A stretch of 64,000 nucleotides of DNA, taken from assembly GCA_963663975.2 (NCBI GenBank), contig CAXXRA010000015.1, forward strand, positions 868,001 through 932,000, given 5' to 3'. Both the position numbers and the translations under genes were made by a program. A model generated the notes under the pieces. That model was not told the DNA's origin, did no database searches, and saw nothing but the letters and a program-made list of their open reading frames with translations. This stretch comes from JANQRX01 sp963663975. Lineage in GTDB: Bacteria > Pseudomonadota > Alphaproteobacteria > Rhizobiales > Kaistiaceae. Positions 18,131-27,260 of the stretch are shown here, piece by piece. The first letter of the stretch is position 1; each line of letters begins with the position of its first letter.

Positions 18131-18193
18131 TCAGCCCGGCACCGCACCGCCATAGACCGGCGTCTCGATACCTTCCATGCGCGCCTTGCCCAT
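18131..18193 (-). CDS. Very small coupled ORF (20 aa)
   Basis: A 20-residue frame, MGKARMEGIETPVYGGAVPG, whose ATG overlaps the stop of the Cys-rich gene upstream (TGATG). Coupling is the only support. It may be a degenerate remnant of a phage gene. Confidence 0.2.
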   Translation of the reverse strand: MGKARMEGIETPVYGGAVPG

Positions 18194-18363
18194 CAGCCCG
18201 CCGCCTCCAGCTGATCCTTGCCGGCGCAGTGGCTGCAGAGATCAGGCTCGATCCACCAGCACGAGCCGTCGTAGAGGTCACAGAAGGCCTGACGATCGCT
18301 GCGGCCGCAGATGCGGCAGGTGCGCACGCCGGTCGCCTCTCGCCTCGGTCTCCGATGTGCCAT
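18193..18363 (-). CDS. Cys-rich zinc-finger-like mini-protein
   Basis: Protein of 56 residues with CRICG, FCDLYDGSCWW and LCSHCAG, i.e. C-x2-C, C-x6-C, then C-x2-C. This matches small phage and prophage proteins with a CxxCG...C...C.W...LC..C pattern that probably bind zinc. The ATG at 18363 lies inside the end of the preceding gene (86-base overlap in another frame), typical of compact phage modules. Function unknown. Confidence 0.5.
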   Translation of the reverse strand: MAHRRPRREATGVRTCRICGRSDRQAFCDLYDGSCWWIEPDLCSHCAGKDQLEAAG

Positions 18364-18595
18364 GATGGAGGCCGTCGTCGATTGCCGCTGCGGCGAGCAC
18401 CAGCGCCGAGCGGGCCATGCTGTTCTCCCGGGTGCCGGAGGCGGACAGGAGGTAGGCGACGATCACCCGTCGCTCGGCCAGGGCGGCTTCCGCTTCGATG
18501 CCATCGAAAGTGGCCAGCGCGTCCGCTTGCACGCCTTTGACGCGCTCCTGCGCCCGCCTGGCGCCAGCCATGATGATTTCGAGGGTGTTGCTCAC
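18278..18595 (-). CDS. Hypothetical helical protein of phage-like module
   Basis: Protein of 105 residues starting at GTG 18595 behind an excellent GGGAGGATGCGAC site. The helical N-terminal part (NTLEIIMAGARRAQERVKGV) and Ala-rich middle carry no domain I can name. It is followed in overlapping frames by the zinc-finger-like and 20-residue ORFs and preceded by the repressor gene on the same strand. Confidence 0.5.
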   Translation of the reverse strand: MSNTLEIIMAGARRAQERVKGVQADALATFDGIEAEAALAERRVIVAYLLSASGTRENSMARSALVLAAAAIDDGLHHGTSETEARGDRRAHLPHLRPQRSSGLL

Positions 18596-19019
18596 GTCGC
18601 ATCCTCCCAATTCACCAGCGGCGGCCGTCCTGGGACAGCGGAAGGTCTGGGGCATTGCTTGGGCCCAGGGTAATTCGGCCGAAGCAGAGTGATTGATTCT
18701 TTCGATTAATGCAAATTAATGTTCCGATAATTCGAAATCAAAACGGCCACGCGCAGGGGACGTATGGTCGGTTAATCGTCAGCGCCGCGCGAGTTCATTG
18801 AACGACACTTTGCGGTGTAGGCTGGAGAACTAATCGTGAAGCGGGAACTAAATGGCATTCCTTGATAATTCTTGCCGTCCTTGTCGTGGCCGTGCTGAAA
18901 AGCATGTTGTAGCCGGTAGTTCTACCTACTGGTCTCCTGAAGGCGTTGTTATCAATAGGTGATTGCAGCGGAGCGGGGGACGCACATTATTGTGTTTCCG
19001 GCATCGGCGGTTGGCGGAC
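18596..19019. other. Gene-free stretch in phage-like module
   Basis: About 420 bases with lower GC near 18700-18750, including the inverted pair ATTAAT-GCAA-ATTAAT and TTCGAA-type motifs that could be operator DNA for the neighbouring repressor. No gene or tRNA seen. Confidence 0.4.
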
Positions 19020-19712
19020 TCAAGCGTGTCGTCGGTTGTCGGGGACCACCCGCCTCGATCGCAGCATGCGCTTGAAGCGCCCCATGATCCGAACACTTAC
19101 TCCATCGACCGGAACCGGCTTGTGAGCTGAGGCCGCGTCATAGGTGCGGGTGATCAGATAGGGCGGGTCGAACACCCGAATGATGGTCTCGGCGCCGCCG
19201 GTGCGGTCCTCAACGTTGGCGACCACCAGATCCCCGGGGGCCGGCTCGGCGCCGATCTCGAATAGGATCAAATCACCCGGCAGGAATCCGGCGAGTTCGG
19301 CGACGCGCGATCCGATTCGCCAGACCCCTTCGCCCGTACCGGGTTTCAGTTCGGCGGGCGCATCCTCCTCGCTGACGAACCGCGCCTCGGGTTCGGCAAA
19401 CCCCGTCACCGCCTCGGCGTAACTGTGGCCGGTGGCGCGTTCGATCCGCTCGATTGTCCGCATGCTGGTGGTGAACGGATCGTCTTGGTCGAGGATGCGA
19501 TACAAAGTCGAAGCGGCCACGCCGGCTTTCTTGGCCAGCTTGGGGATCGATGTCCTCTCGCGATCAAGGACGCTGGTGAGGAACCGCCTGGCGGCGGGTT
19601 GACCGAGTTCGGCGGGTTCGGAATGCGGACGAGATTTTCCATTCATGGAAAATCCAGTATGCATTCGATGCGCCGCTACATCATCTAGTATTACAGCAAT
19701 CGACATTCCCAT
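19020..19712 (-). CDS. Phage-type repressor with LexA-like C-terminal fold
   Basis: Up to 230 residues: an HTH near 55-85 (IPKLAKKAGVAASTLYRIL) and a C-terminal S24/LexA-like domain (LPGDLILFEIGAEPAPGDLV, then a beta-rich end with MGRFKRML). The SMxP catalytic serine motif is absent and the expected lysine position reads ETIIRV, so it should not self-cleave. Starts are possible at 19712 or at the ATG 19646 (MNGKSRPH). It probably represses the small genes downstream and itself. Confidence 0.7.
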   Translation of the reverse strand: MGMSIAVILDDVAAHRMHTGFSMNGKSRPHSEPAELGQPAARRFLTSVLDRERTSIPKLAKKAGVAASTLYRILDQDDPFTTSMRTIERIERATGHSYAEAVTGFAEPEARFVSEEDAPAELKPGTGEGVWRIGSRVAELAGFLPGDLILFEIGAEPAPGDLVVANVEDRTGGAETIIRVFDPPYLITRTYDAASAHKPVPVDGVSVRIMGRFKRMLRSRRVVPDNRRHA

Positions 19713-19911
19713 AGAATATCATCGCGATCCATACAAATGAAAGCGTTGATTCTCATTATTCGAATTGTGAATAACGCGGCCCTAATCTCCGGCTCCACCA
19801 CAAGGCATGCGGCCTCTTGGAGGGTGAACTCACCCGTCGCGAGTGCGCAATGCCGGCGGAGTTGGTGCGGCTGCATCGGACCGCGGCGCACGAGCTGCTG
19901 GTCCATCTAAT

Positions 19912-19935
19912 GGTTCGAAACGATGGATTCGAACC
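19912..19935. repeat. Hairpin repeat, copy 1
   Basis: GGTTCGAA and TTCGAACC flank an 8-base loop. It begins one base after the stop codon of the Gfo/Idh gene. A near-identical unit (two differences) occupies the same position after the deaminase gene at 51317-51340. It lacks a T run, so it may be an mRNA-end stabiliser or a dispersed small repeat. Confidence 0.55.
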
Positions 19936-19936
19936 T

Positions 19937-21031
19937 TTAGTCGAGCGTGATGGCCCGCTCCTGTTCGATACTCTGCTCGGCCGCCAGGACGATGCGCAGG
20001 CTGTTGACCGCCGCGCCCATCGATTCCGAAAGGTCGAGGTCTTCGCGGATCGCCTTCAGCAGGAATTCCTGCTCACGCTCGCACAATTCCTGATGATCCG
20101 GCTCGTCATCCATCGCCATGATCTCGTCCGGCTTGGCGAAGTTCTTGCTGTCCTGGTCGACCTCGGCGTAGTGGATCTTGAGGGCGTTGGTTTTGGTATG
20201 CTGGTCGATATCGGCTGAATCCGACACCTCCTCGCCCTTCGCCTCGGTCTGCCCTTCCTGGGGCACGACAATCGAGACGCACCCCTTGGGGCCGACGACA
20301 TCCTTCACGAAATAGGCGATCTCGCTCATCATCGGTCCCCAGCCGGCCTCGTACCAGCCGACCGATCCGTCGTCGAAGGTGACGTGCAAATGGCCGTAGT
20401 TCGGTCGCGCCGCCTCATCCCATAATTTGGCACCGATACCGTGAACGCGGACCGGATTGGCGCCGGTCAACTGGCACATGACGTCGACATAGTGCACACC
20501 GCAGTCGACGATCGGGATCAGCGAGTCGATCAGATTCTTGTGCCAGGCCCAGGCCGGTCCGCTGCTCTGCTGGTTGAGGTTCAGGCGCATCGCCAACGGC
20601 TTGCCGAGGGTCTTGCCGACCTCGATGAATTTCATCCACGACGGGTGGACCCTGAGGATGTAGCCGAGGACGAGCTTGCGATTGTTCGCCCGAGCCGCCT
20701 CCACCACCCGCCACGCGTCCTCATTGTTGGTCGCGATCGGCTTTCCCATGAACACATGGCACCCGGCATTCAGCGACTTGATCGCGAACTCGGCGTGGGT
20801 GTTGGGCCAGGTGTTGACGGAGACCGCATCCGGCGAGGTCGCCGCCATCGCCGCATCGAAATCGTCGAAGCGCGGATAGCCTGCCAGTTCCTCCGGCAAG
20901 TCGTCACGCTGCAGGATGCTGCGGCTGACCAGAACGACGATCTCGAAGCCCTCGATCTTGTGGTAGGCCCTGGCGTGGGAGAGGCCCATATTGCCGACCC
21001 CCACGACAAGGATTCTGACTGCGTCCGGCAT
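19937..21031 (-). CDS. Gfo/Idh/MocA family oxidoreductase
   Basis: NAD(P)-dependent sugar/cyclitol dehydrogenase, 364 residues. Rossmann motif VGVGNMG near the N-terminus, the EKP-type motif replaced by MGKP (FMGKPIATN), and a C-terminal alpha/beta domain (VDCGVHYVDVMCQLTG with a family His). GGAGGGAACC precedes ATG 21031. Last gene of the minus-strand ABC operon, about 117 bases after the binding-protein gene. It probably oxidises or reduces the imported substrate. GKP instead of EKP keeps the lysine but loses the acidic residue. Confidence 0.88.
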   Translation of the reverse strand: MPDAVRILVVGVGNMGLSHARAYHKIEGFEIVVLVSRSILQRDDLPEELAGYPRFDDFDAAMAATSPDAVSVNTWPNTHAEFAIKSLNAGCHVFMGKPIATNNEDAWRVVEAARANNRKLVLGYILRVHPSWMKFIEVGKTLGKPLAMRLNLNQQSSGPAWAWHKNLIDSLIPIVDCGVHYVDVMCQLTGANPVRVHGIGAKLWDEAARPNYGHLHVTFDDGSVGWYEAGWGPMMSEIAYFVKDVVGPKGCVSIVVPQEGQTEAKGEEVSDSADIDQHTKTNALKIHYAEVDQDSKNFAKPDEIMAMDDEPDHQELCEREQEFLLKAIREDLDLSESMGAAVNSLRIVLAAEQSIEQERAITLD

Positions 21032-21148
21032 GGTTCCCTCCGCCGTGTTGTGACCGCAGAGTGGTCGGTTGCGCCCATCGGCCGGCCGGCGCTGCAAACG
21101 CCGGCCGGAGTGTTCAGGTGAACGTCACGCTGATTCGGTGACGATTTC

Positions 21149-22315
21149 TCAGCGAACGGCGTTGTCGTAGAACCGCGCCTCGATCGCCGCCAAATCGACG
21201 CCCTTCAACGCCTCGTTGAGTTCATAGGCATCCGCGTCCGCCTTGACCTTGGCGTGGTCGAAGTCGTTGGCCGGGCCGACGAACTCGTTGGTGATGAACT
21301 TGGACGTTTCGACCAATGACTTGGTCTGGCCGATGTCGTGCAGGGTCTTGAAGAACAGATCCCAGCGGGCAAGTTCGTGCCAGCCCCAGCCTTCGCGATC
21401 TTCCATGTTGCCGCGGAAGACGCGGGCCAGCTGCATCAGCGACTCCGTACCGAGGTCCGGGCCGAGGTCGTTTTCAACGATCGGGAACTGGTTGAACACC
21501 GCGGCCACAGCTGCCCGTGGGTTCAGGTGCGCGAACTCCAGGCCCATCGCCCAGCCGCGCAGATACTGCTCCAGCGCGGCGTGGCGGACCGGATCCTCGA
21601 CGTCCGAACGGCGCACGACGAATACATTGGCCGGGAAATTCGAGTGATCCGAACCGAGCCAGTACTCGAACTCGAGGCCCTTACCCTGCCAATCGGCGCG
21701 CAAGCCCTCCCAGGCCAAAGCGGCGTCGCCCTGGCCTGACAACAGCACCGTGCCCCATTGCGGCCAACCGCCCTCGAGGTAGGTGATGCTCTTGGGGTCG
21801 ACCCCGGCGGCGGCGAACATCGGATCGGTGATGGCCTGCCATGCGGCCGAACCGAGCAGCACGGTCTTGCCCTCGAGTTCCTTGAGGTCGGTGACGCCTT
21901 CGCCGACCCGGAAGGCGAAGTCGAACACGTCGACCGCACCCATGTTGAACACCGAGACCAGGTCCATGTCGTTCTCGATGGCGAAGGAGAACACGCCCGG
22001 AGACGGGAATCCCATATCCGCCTGGCCGACGGCCACGAACTTTACCGTCGCGGTGCCGTCCGAGGGACCCGCCTCCATCTTGGTTTCCAGGTCGCCGAAG
22101 TAACCGAGCTCCTGGCCGACCCAATAGGGATAGTCGTCCAGCACTTCGAGCGTGCCACGCGGCGAAATCCAGGTAAACGATCCGGCCGCTTTGGCGCTCG
22201 GCGTGAAGAGCGACGAACCACCGAGAGCCGTCGCGGTGACGGCGCCGGCGCCGGTCACCTTCAGAAAATAGCGCCTGTCCATCGGCAGGCGTTTTCCCAG
22301 TCCTTGTTTCTTCAT
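21149..22315 (-). CDS. ABC transporter substrate-binding protein (NMT1/nitrate-taurine type), Tat exported
   Basis: Protein of 388 residues. The twin-arginine signal DRRYFLKVTGAGAVTATAL comes after a 10-residue lead and ends near SAKA. The body is of the NMT1/THI5/SsuA class (LGYFGDLETKMEAGPSDG, ELEGKTVLLGSAAWQ). Tat export implies folding before export. GGAGGACATC precedes ATG 22315. It serves the permease and ATPase encoded just upstream. Ligand unknown; aromatic, sulfonate and pyrimidine-like ligands are known in the family. Confidence 0.87.
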   Translation of the reverse strand: MKKQGLGKRLPMDRRYFLKVTGAGAVTATALGGSSLFTPSAKAAGSFTWISPRGTLEVLDDYPYWVGQELGYFGDLETKMEAGPSDGTATVKFVAVGQADMGFPSPGVFSFAIENDMDLVSVFNMGAVDVFDFAFRVGEGVTDLKELEGKTVLLGSAAWQAITDPMFAAAGVDPKSITYLEGGWPQWGTVLLSGQGDAALAWEGLRADWQGKGLEFEYWLGSDHSNFPANVFVVRRSDVEDPVRHAALEQYLRGWAMGLEFAHLNPRAAVAAVFNQFPIVENDLGPDLGTESLMQLARVFRGNMEDREGWGWHELARWDLFFKTLHDIGQTKSLVETSKFITNEFVGPANDFDHAKVKADADAYELNEALKGVDLAAIEARFYDNAVR

Positions 22316-22394
22316 GATGTCCTCCGTTGCTTTTGTTGACCCGGTCGAAAAAGGCGCGTTTGGTCCGATCATGGCCCTCCTGCGCCCGCGTTGC

Positions 22395-23246
22395 CTACGA
22401 TTCCCACCCCGCCCATTTCTTGCCGATGAGAAAGAACGTCACATAGATCAGAATGCCCATCGTCGACAGAATAACGATGACCGCGAAGAACTGCGGCATC
22501 TGAATGGTCGCGGAGAAGGTTGTCAGCCGGTTGCCGAGCCCGAATCCGCCGCCGACCATCTCGGCCCCGACGGCCGTCAGCAGGCCGAAGATGGCGCCGA
22601 TCATCAGCCCGACGATGACCATCGGCAGCGCCATTGGGACGCGGATCTTCATGAAAATCTGAAGCGTATTGGCTCCGAAGGAGCGCGCCAGCGCAATCTT
22701 CGCCAGGTCCACCCGGCGGAAGCCCGTGGCCGCGTTGATCATCACCATCGGTCCGGACGCAAGCGCCACGGCGATGATGCGCGGCTCGTAACCGAAGCCG
22801 AAGCGCAAAATCAGCAGCGGCACCAGCGCCAGCATCGGCGTGGTGACCATCATCAAAATGTAGGGCGCGATGATCTTTTCCGCGAAAGGTATCTGGGTGA
22901 TGAGCGCCGCCAGAAGGAGCCCGATCGAGGCTCCGAAAGCGTAACCGACGAAGAGCTCCACAAGCGTGTGAAAGAGGTGCGGCCCAATGAAGCGAAAATC
23001 GGTCACCAGCGCGATCGCGCTTGGCGGCGGCATGACGAATTGCGGGACTTCAAACACCCGCAGCGACACTTCGACCGAGCCGATGATAATCACCGCCACC
23101 GCGATGATGGCCGCGATTTCCCACTTGGTTCGCTTGTCGCCGCTGCCCTTGAAGGCCGAAAGATTGGTAAGGCCGACGCTCTGGTCTTCCTTCGCTCCGC
23201 CATCGTTGAAGGTGGGAATCTGGTCGCCGAGTTCGCGATCAACCAT
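22395..23246 (-). CDS. ABC transporter permease (SsuC/TauC type)
   Basis: Inner-membrane permease of 283 residues with about six hydrophobic segments and the BPD_transp_1 coupling motif (ALARSFGANTLQIFMKIRVPMALP, an EAA-like loop). The ATG at 23246 lies inside the end of the ATPase gene (8-base overlap). Pairs with the ATPase and Tat-exported receptor as one importer. Confidence 0.9.
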   Translation of the reverse strand: MVDRELGDQIPTFNDGGAKEDQSVGLTNLSAFKGSGDKRTKWEIAAIIAVAVIIIGSVEVSLRVFEVPQFVMPPPSAIALVTDFRFIGPHLFHTLVELFVGYAFGASIGLLLAALITQIPFAEKIIAPYILMMVTTPMLALVPLLILRFGFGYEPRIIAVALASGPMVMINAATGFRRVDLAKIALARSFGANTLQIFMKIRVPMALPMVIVGLMIGAIFGLLTAVGAEMVGGGFGLGNRLTTFSATIQMPQFFAVIVILSTMGILIYVTFFLIGKKWAGWES

Positions 23247-24099
23247 CGGCCCGCTCCATCCTCTTTGCCGCGCCGGCGGCATCCGTTTGCCCGCTCGGCG
23301 TATGCATGATTTCCGCCTTGATCTCGTTCACCAGGTCGAAGACCTCGCGGGTTGCAAGAAGGTCCAGCGGACGCGGCCTTGGGAACGGAACGTCGAACAC
23401 CTTGGCAAGCCTACCCGGCCTTGACGACATGACGAAGACTCGATCCGACAGAAACACCACCTCGGTGATGTTGTGGGTGATGAAGACGACGGTCTTGCGC
23501 GTTTCCAGCCAGATTTCCTCGACCAGAAGGTTCATCTCGTCGCGGGTGAATGCGTCGAGGGCGCCGAAGGGTTCGTCCATCAGCAGGACCGAGGGATCAA
23601 ACGACAGCGCCCTGACGATCGCGGCGCGCTGCTGCATCCCGCCGGACAGTTCGCGCGGAAACTTGTTGCCGAAGCCGGTAAGGCCGACACGATCGACCAG
23701 GTGGTCGATGCGCTCCCGGTCGGGAGCCATGCCCTTGATTTCGAACGGGAGCTCGATGTTCTTGTTGAGATTGCGCCAGGGCAGCAGATTGGCCTCTTGG
23801 AACACCATGCCGATCTCCGGATGGGGACCGGTGACAGGCTGATCGTCCAGCAGCACTTCGCCGCCGGTCAGCGAATACAGCCCCGCTATCGACCACAGCA
23901 GGGTCGTCTTCCCGCACCCTGACGGCCCGACCACGCAGGTGAACTGGGCGTCGTCGACCGTCATCGAGAACCGATCGAGGGCGTGCAGCGGTCCGGATTT
24001 GGTGTCGTAATATTTGCTCGCGGATTTGACGACGAGTTTGGCTCGGGCCTCTTTGCCCGGGCTCATGACGCTGGCGTCCATCTCAGGACCGGCTCCCAT
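23239..24099 (-). CDS. ABC transporter ATP-binding protein (SsuB/TauB type)
   Basis: ATPase of 286 residues: Walker A GPSGCGKTT, Q-loop FQEANLLPWR, signature LSGGMQQR, Walker B LLMDEPFGALD and switch ITHNI. The LLPW and FGALD sequences are typical of nitrate/sulfonate/taurine importers. First gene of the minus-strand arm. The divergent operon begins about 200 bases away. Confidence 0.92.
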   Translation of the reverse strand: MGAGPEMDASVMSPGKEARAKLVVKSASKYYDTKSGPLHALDRFSMTVDDAQFTCVVGPSGCGKTTLLWSIAGLYSLTGGEVLLDDQPVTGPHPEIGMVFQEANLLPWRNLNKNIELPFEIKGMAPDRERIDHLVDRVGLTGFGNKFPRELSGGMQQRAAIVRALSFDPSVLLMDEPFGALDAFTRDEMNLLVEEIWLETRKTVVFITHNITEVVFLSDRVFVMSSRPGRLAKVFDVPFPRPRPLDLLATREVFDLVNEIKAEIMHTPSGQTDAAGAAKRMERADG

Positions 24100-24159
24100 G
24101 GTGATGGTGCTGAAATCCCTGCCACCCTGTCCGCCCGCATGCCCGACCTCTCTTCCGAT

Positions 24160-24172
24160 GTAAGTATCTTAC
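24160..24172. promoter_or_regulatory. Inverted repeat between divergent ABC and catabolic operons
   Basis: GTAAG-TAT-CTTAC, 5-bp arms around 3 bases, about 60 bases from the ATPase start and 130 from the plus-strand start. A candidate operator for the RpiR regulator encoded in the plus-strand operon. Position is the main support. Confidence 0.35.
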
Positions 24173-24301
24173 GCGCGTCGGAAATTTGTAACCGTGGCAA
24201 TACGGCTCAAATCTAGCTTTTTTTGCCTAACGCCCCAGAATTGTGTAAGTTTCCAACACAAACGGCGGCCACCCGTCGAATTTTGTGGGAGTTGGGCGGC
24301 T

Positions 24302-25486
24302 TTGCGACGTTCAATCTACTGCTACGCTTGGGATCTTGCCGAGGACGGCGTCGACGAAGCTGTCCAGCGGTTTCAAGACTGCGGCCTCAACACGGTGACA
24401 CTGGCCGGCAGTTACCACGCAGGCAAGTTTCTGCGTCCCCACGGTCGTCACGGCAAGATCTACTTCCCCGAAGACGGCACCATCTACTTCCGCACCGACG
24501 ATAGCGAGTTCGGCGAGATCAAGCCGGTTGCCAACAGTCTTCTGCGTGAGCGCGACGTCTTGCGGGAAGTGTGCGACCGTTCGGCGCTGTCGGTGAACGG
24601 TTGGATGGTGCTGATGCACAACAGCCGCCTCGGGGCAGCCTATCCCCATGCGTCCGTCGCCAATGCCTTCGGCGACCGCTACGTTTACAATTTATGCCCC
24701 TCCGCGCCGCCAGCCAGGGAATATGCCGTGCGGCTTTGCGTCAGCATCAGCAACGACTATCCGATCACCGGATTGCGTCTCGAGACGCCGGGCTTCCTTC
24801 CGTTCGTTCATGGCTACCACCATGAGTTCGGCCTGGTGCGCCAGAATAGCTGGCTGAACGGGTTGCTGGGTCTGTGCTTCTGCGAACACTGCATCGGCGG
24901 TGCACACGAGGCCGGAATCGATGCCGAGGGACTGCAGCTCAGGGTCGCCGCCGCGATCGAGACCTATCTCGCCTCCGAGGTCGACTATTCCGACGACATG
25001 GCCGACGCATTCTGGCTCGCCGACATCGTCCTCGATCCGGATTTGGCGGCCTATTTCCGCTGGCGCTGCGGCGTGGTCACATCGCTGGTCGAGGCCATTC
25101 GCGCCGAAGTGCGCGCCGACGCCGATATCGCCGTCATTCCGTCGGTTGCCCGTCCGACCGGCGGCGCCTGGTATGAAGGCAGCGACTTGGCCGCCCTGGC
25201 CGGTGCCGCAGGCGGCGTCGAGGTCTGTTTCTACGAACCGGGGGTCGACCGCATCATGGGCGATATGCTCGACGTTCGGCGTCGCATCGGTGATGCCGGT
25301 CGGATCGGGGCCATCCTGCGGCCCGGCCACCCGGACCTCACCGATGCCGGCATGGTCGCCGATGCCGTCGCAGCCCTCGCCCGCGGCGGCATCCACGATG
25401 TCGGTTTCTACAATTACGGCCATCTTCGTGCCTCGGCGCTCGACTGGATCGCCGGCGCTTTCCAGGCTTTGGGGGACCAAATTTGA
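24302..25486 (+). CDS. Uncharacterised protein, possible TIM-barrel enzyme
   Basis: Protein of about 394 residues, no signal peptide. Near the start AWDLAEDGVDEAVQRFQDCG then NTVTLAGSYHAG suggests the first beta-alpha units of a glycosidase-like barrel. GFLPFVHGYHHEFGL and the Cys motif LCFCEHC in the middle recur in uncharacterised glycosidase-like proteins and could bind metal. The start is uncertain: TTG 24302 (GGGAG upstream) is preferred to GTG 24194 because the intervening residues look non-coding. Its stop overlaps the SDR start (TTGA). The only gene of this operon with no recognisable family, so it may define the pathway. Confidence 0.6.
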   Translation: MRRSIYCYAWDLAEDGVDEAVQRFQDCGLNTVTLAGSYHAGKFLRPHGRHGKIYFPEDGTIYFRTDDSEFGEIKPVANSLLRERDVLREVCDRSALSVNGWMVLMHNSRLGAAYPHASVANAFGDRYVYNLCPSAPPAREYAVRLCVSISNDYPITGLRLETPGFLPFVHGYHHEFGLVRQNSWLNGLLGLCFCEHCIGGAHEAGIDAEGLQLRVAAAIETYLASEVDYSDDMADAFWLADIVLDPDLAAYFRWRCGVVTSLVEAIRAEVRADADIAVIPSVARPTGGAWYEGSDLAALAGAAGGVEVCFYEPGVDRIMGDMLDVRRRIGDAGRIGAILRPGHPDLTDAGMVADAVAALARGGIHDVGFYNYGHLRASALDWIAGAFQALGDQI

Positions 25487-26271
25487 GCGACTTTGCCGGA
25501 AAGGTGGTCCTGATCACCGGCGCTGCCGGTGGCATCGGACAAGCGATGTCACGCTGTTTCGGCGAACGGGGCGCGGCGATCGCGGCCTTGGACAGAAGCG
25601 AAGCGGTTTCGGAGTTCGCCGAGTCTCTCAACGCGGACGGAATCCGCAGCGCGGCCGCTACCGCCGACATCGGAGATGCCGAGGAGGTCAAGGCGGCAAT
25701 CTCGGGACTGCGCGAGGCGCTCGGACCGGTGTCCATCCTTGTCAACAATGCCGGAGTCTCGAATCAGGCGACACTCGAAATGACGTCGCCATCGTCGTGG
25801 AGCGACGACGTCAATTTGAACCTGAACGGCGCCTTCAACTGCATCCACGCGGTTCTCAGCGACCTCAAGCAGGCCAATGGCGGCGTGATCGTCAACATCA
25901 GTTCGGTCAACGGGCTGATGGCGTATGGCGATCCCGCCTACAGCGCCGCCAAGGCCGGCATGATCAATCTCACCAAATCGTCGGCGATGGAGTATGGCCG
26001 GTTCGGCATTCGCGCCAATGCGATTTGCCCCGGCACTGTGCGCACGCCGATCTGGGATCACCGCATCGAAAGGCAGCCGGAGATCCTCGAGGAACTGGAG
26101 CGGTGGTATCCGCTCGGCCGTGTCGTCGATCCCATCGACGTCGCCCGTGCTGCTGCGTTTCTCGCTTCGCCCGACGCCGCCGCCATCACCGGCGCGATCC
26201 TGCCGGTCGACTGCGGGCTGAGCGCCGGCAACATCGTCATGACACGGGCCATAACGCTGGAGGAAGTGTGA
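25483..26271 (+). CDS. SDR family oxidoreductase
   Basis: Classical SDR of 262 residues: TGAAGGIG, NNAGVS, Ser in NISSVNG, YSAAK, and the GxxLPVDCGL end typical of the FabG/sugar-dehydrogenase group. Asp after strand 2 (AALDRSE) favours NAD. It starts at a TTG overlapping the previous stop and ends overlapping the rpiR start, so it is tightly coupled in the operon. Likely oxidises a hydroxyl of the pathway intermediate. Confidence 0.87.
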   Translation: MSDFAGKVVLITGAAGGIGQAMSRCFGERGAAIAALDRSEAVSEFAESLNADGIRSAAATADIGDAEEVKAAISGLREALGPVSILVNNAGVSNQATLEMTSPSSWSDDVNLNLNGAFNCIHAVLSDLKQANGGVIVNISSVNGLMAYGDPAYSAAKAGMINLTKSSAMEYGRFGIRANAICPGTVRTPIWDHRIERQPEILEELERWYPLGRVVDPIDVARAAAFLASPDAAAITGAILPVDCGLSAGNIVMTRAITLEEV

Positions 26272-27260
26272 TGCCGGCTAGCGTGGCAAAGACGCGCGCG
26301 CCGGCCGGCGGGTCGGCGGCGCAGGGGATTGAGTCCACCAGCGATCCGGCGCTCCGCATGTCGCCGGAGAACCGATCAACCGCCATCGATCTCATCTCCC
26401 GGATCAAGGAGTTGCGCCAGACCTTGCGCCCGGCCGAACAAAGGGTCGCCGACGTGGTGCTGGGCGATATCGAGTTTGCCGTTCACGCGGCTGGCAGCGA
26501 CCTGGCCAAACGCGCCCGGGTCAGCGAGCCGACCGTCACGCGGTTTTCGCGCGCGCTCGGCTGCGACGGAGTCAGGGACTTCAAGGTCAAGCTTGCCCAG
26601 AGCCTGATCGTGGGAACGATGTACTTCCGCGACCCGCCGCAGTTTCCGGCCAAGGATGGGCCGGAGCTTCCCTTCACCGACTTGGTCTTTGGACACGCCC
26701 GGGCCGCCCTCGACCACGCCGAAGAACAGATTGATATCGGTCGGCTTCGCTCGGTCATCGACGCCGTCACCGGCGCCGGTCGGGTGATCGTGCTCGGCGT
26801 TGGTGGCGGGTCGACGGCGATCGCCCAGGACATGCAGTACCGGCTGTTCCGCTACGGCATCAACGTGACGGCCTATTCGGACATTTACCTGATGCGGATG
26901 GCGGCCTCGACCCTGGGCGCCGGGGATGTCTTGATCGCCTTGTCGGCGACCGGTCGAACCCAGGAACTCCTTGGTCCCATGGCGCTCGCCCAGCAGTACC
27001 ACGCCACCGTCATCGCGTTGACCAAACCGGGATCGGCTTTGGCCAAAGCCGCCGACATCGCCCTGACGATCGATGTGCCGGAAATCGCCAATGTCCTGAA
27101 GCCGACCGCGTCGCGCTACGCCTTTCTCGTCGTGGTCGACCTCATCGCCACGGGATGCGGCTACAACCTCGGTGGTGCGGCGCAGGAGACCCTGCGGCGG
27201 ATCAAATACAATCTCATGGAATTCCGCCAGGGCGAGGTGCTGGAGCCGCTCGGTGACTGA
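26271..27260 (+). CDS. MurR/RpiR family transcriptional regulator
   Basis: Protein of 329 residues: an N-terminal RpiR HTH (LRPAEQRVADVVL, LAKRARVSEPTVTRFSRALG) and a C-terminal SIS sugar-phosphate-binding domain (VIVLGVGGGSTAIAQD, VLIALSATGRTQELL). ATG 26271 overlaps the SDR stop and follows GGAGGAAGTGTG. SIS-type regulators usually sense phosphorylated or amino sugars, which hints at the substrate class. Probable regulator of both divergent operons. Confidence 0.9.
   Translation: MPASVAKTRAPAGGSAAQGIESTSDPALRMSPENRSTAIDLISRIKELRQTLRPAEQRVADVVLGDIEFAVHAAGSDLAKRARVSEPTVTRFSRALGCDGVRDFKVKLAQSLIVGTMYFRDPPQFPAKDGPELPFTDLVFGHARAALDHAEEQIDIGRLRSVIDAVTGAGRVIVLGVGGGSTAIAQDMQYRLFRYGINVTAYSDIYLMRMAASTLGAGDVLIALSATGRTQELLGPMALAQQYHATVIALTKPGSALAKAADIALTIDVPEIANVLKPTASRYAFLVVVDLIATGCGYNLGGAAQETLRRIKYNLMEFRQGEVLEPLGD

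Noticed and set aside
18880..18960. Possible tRNA-like segment in the gap before the repressor
   Set aside because: No acceptor or T-arm pairing and no TTCRA loop could be found.
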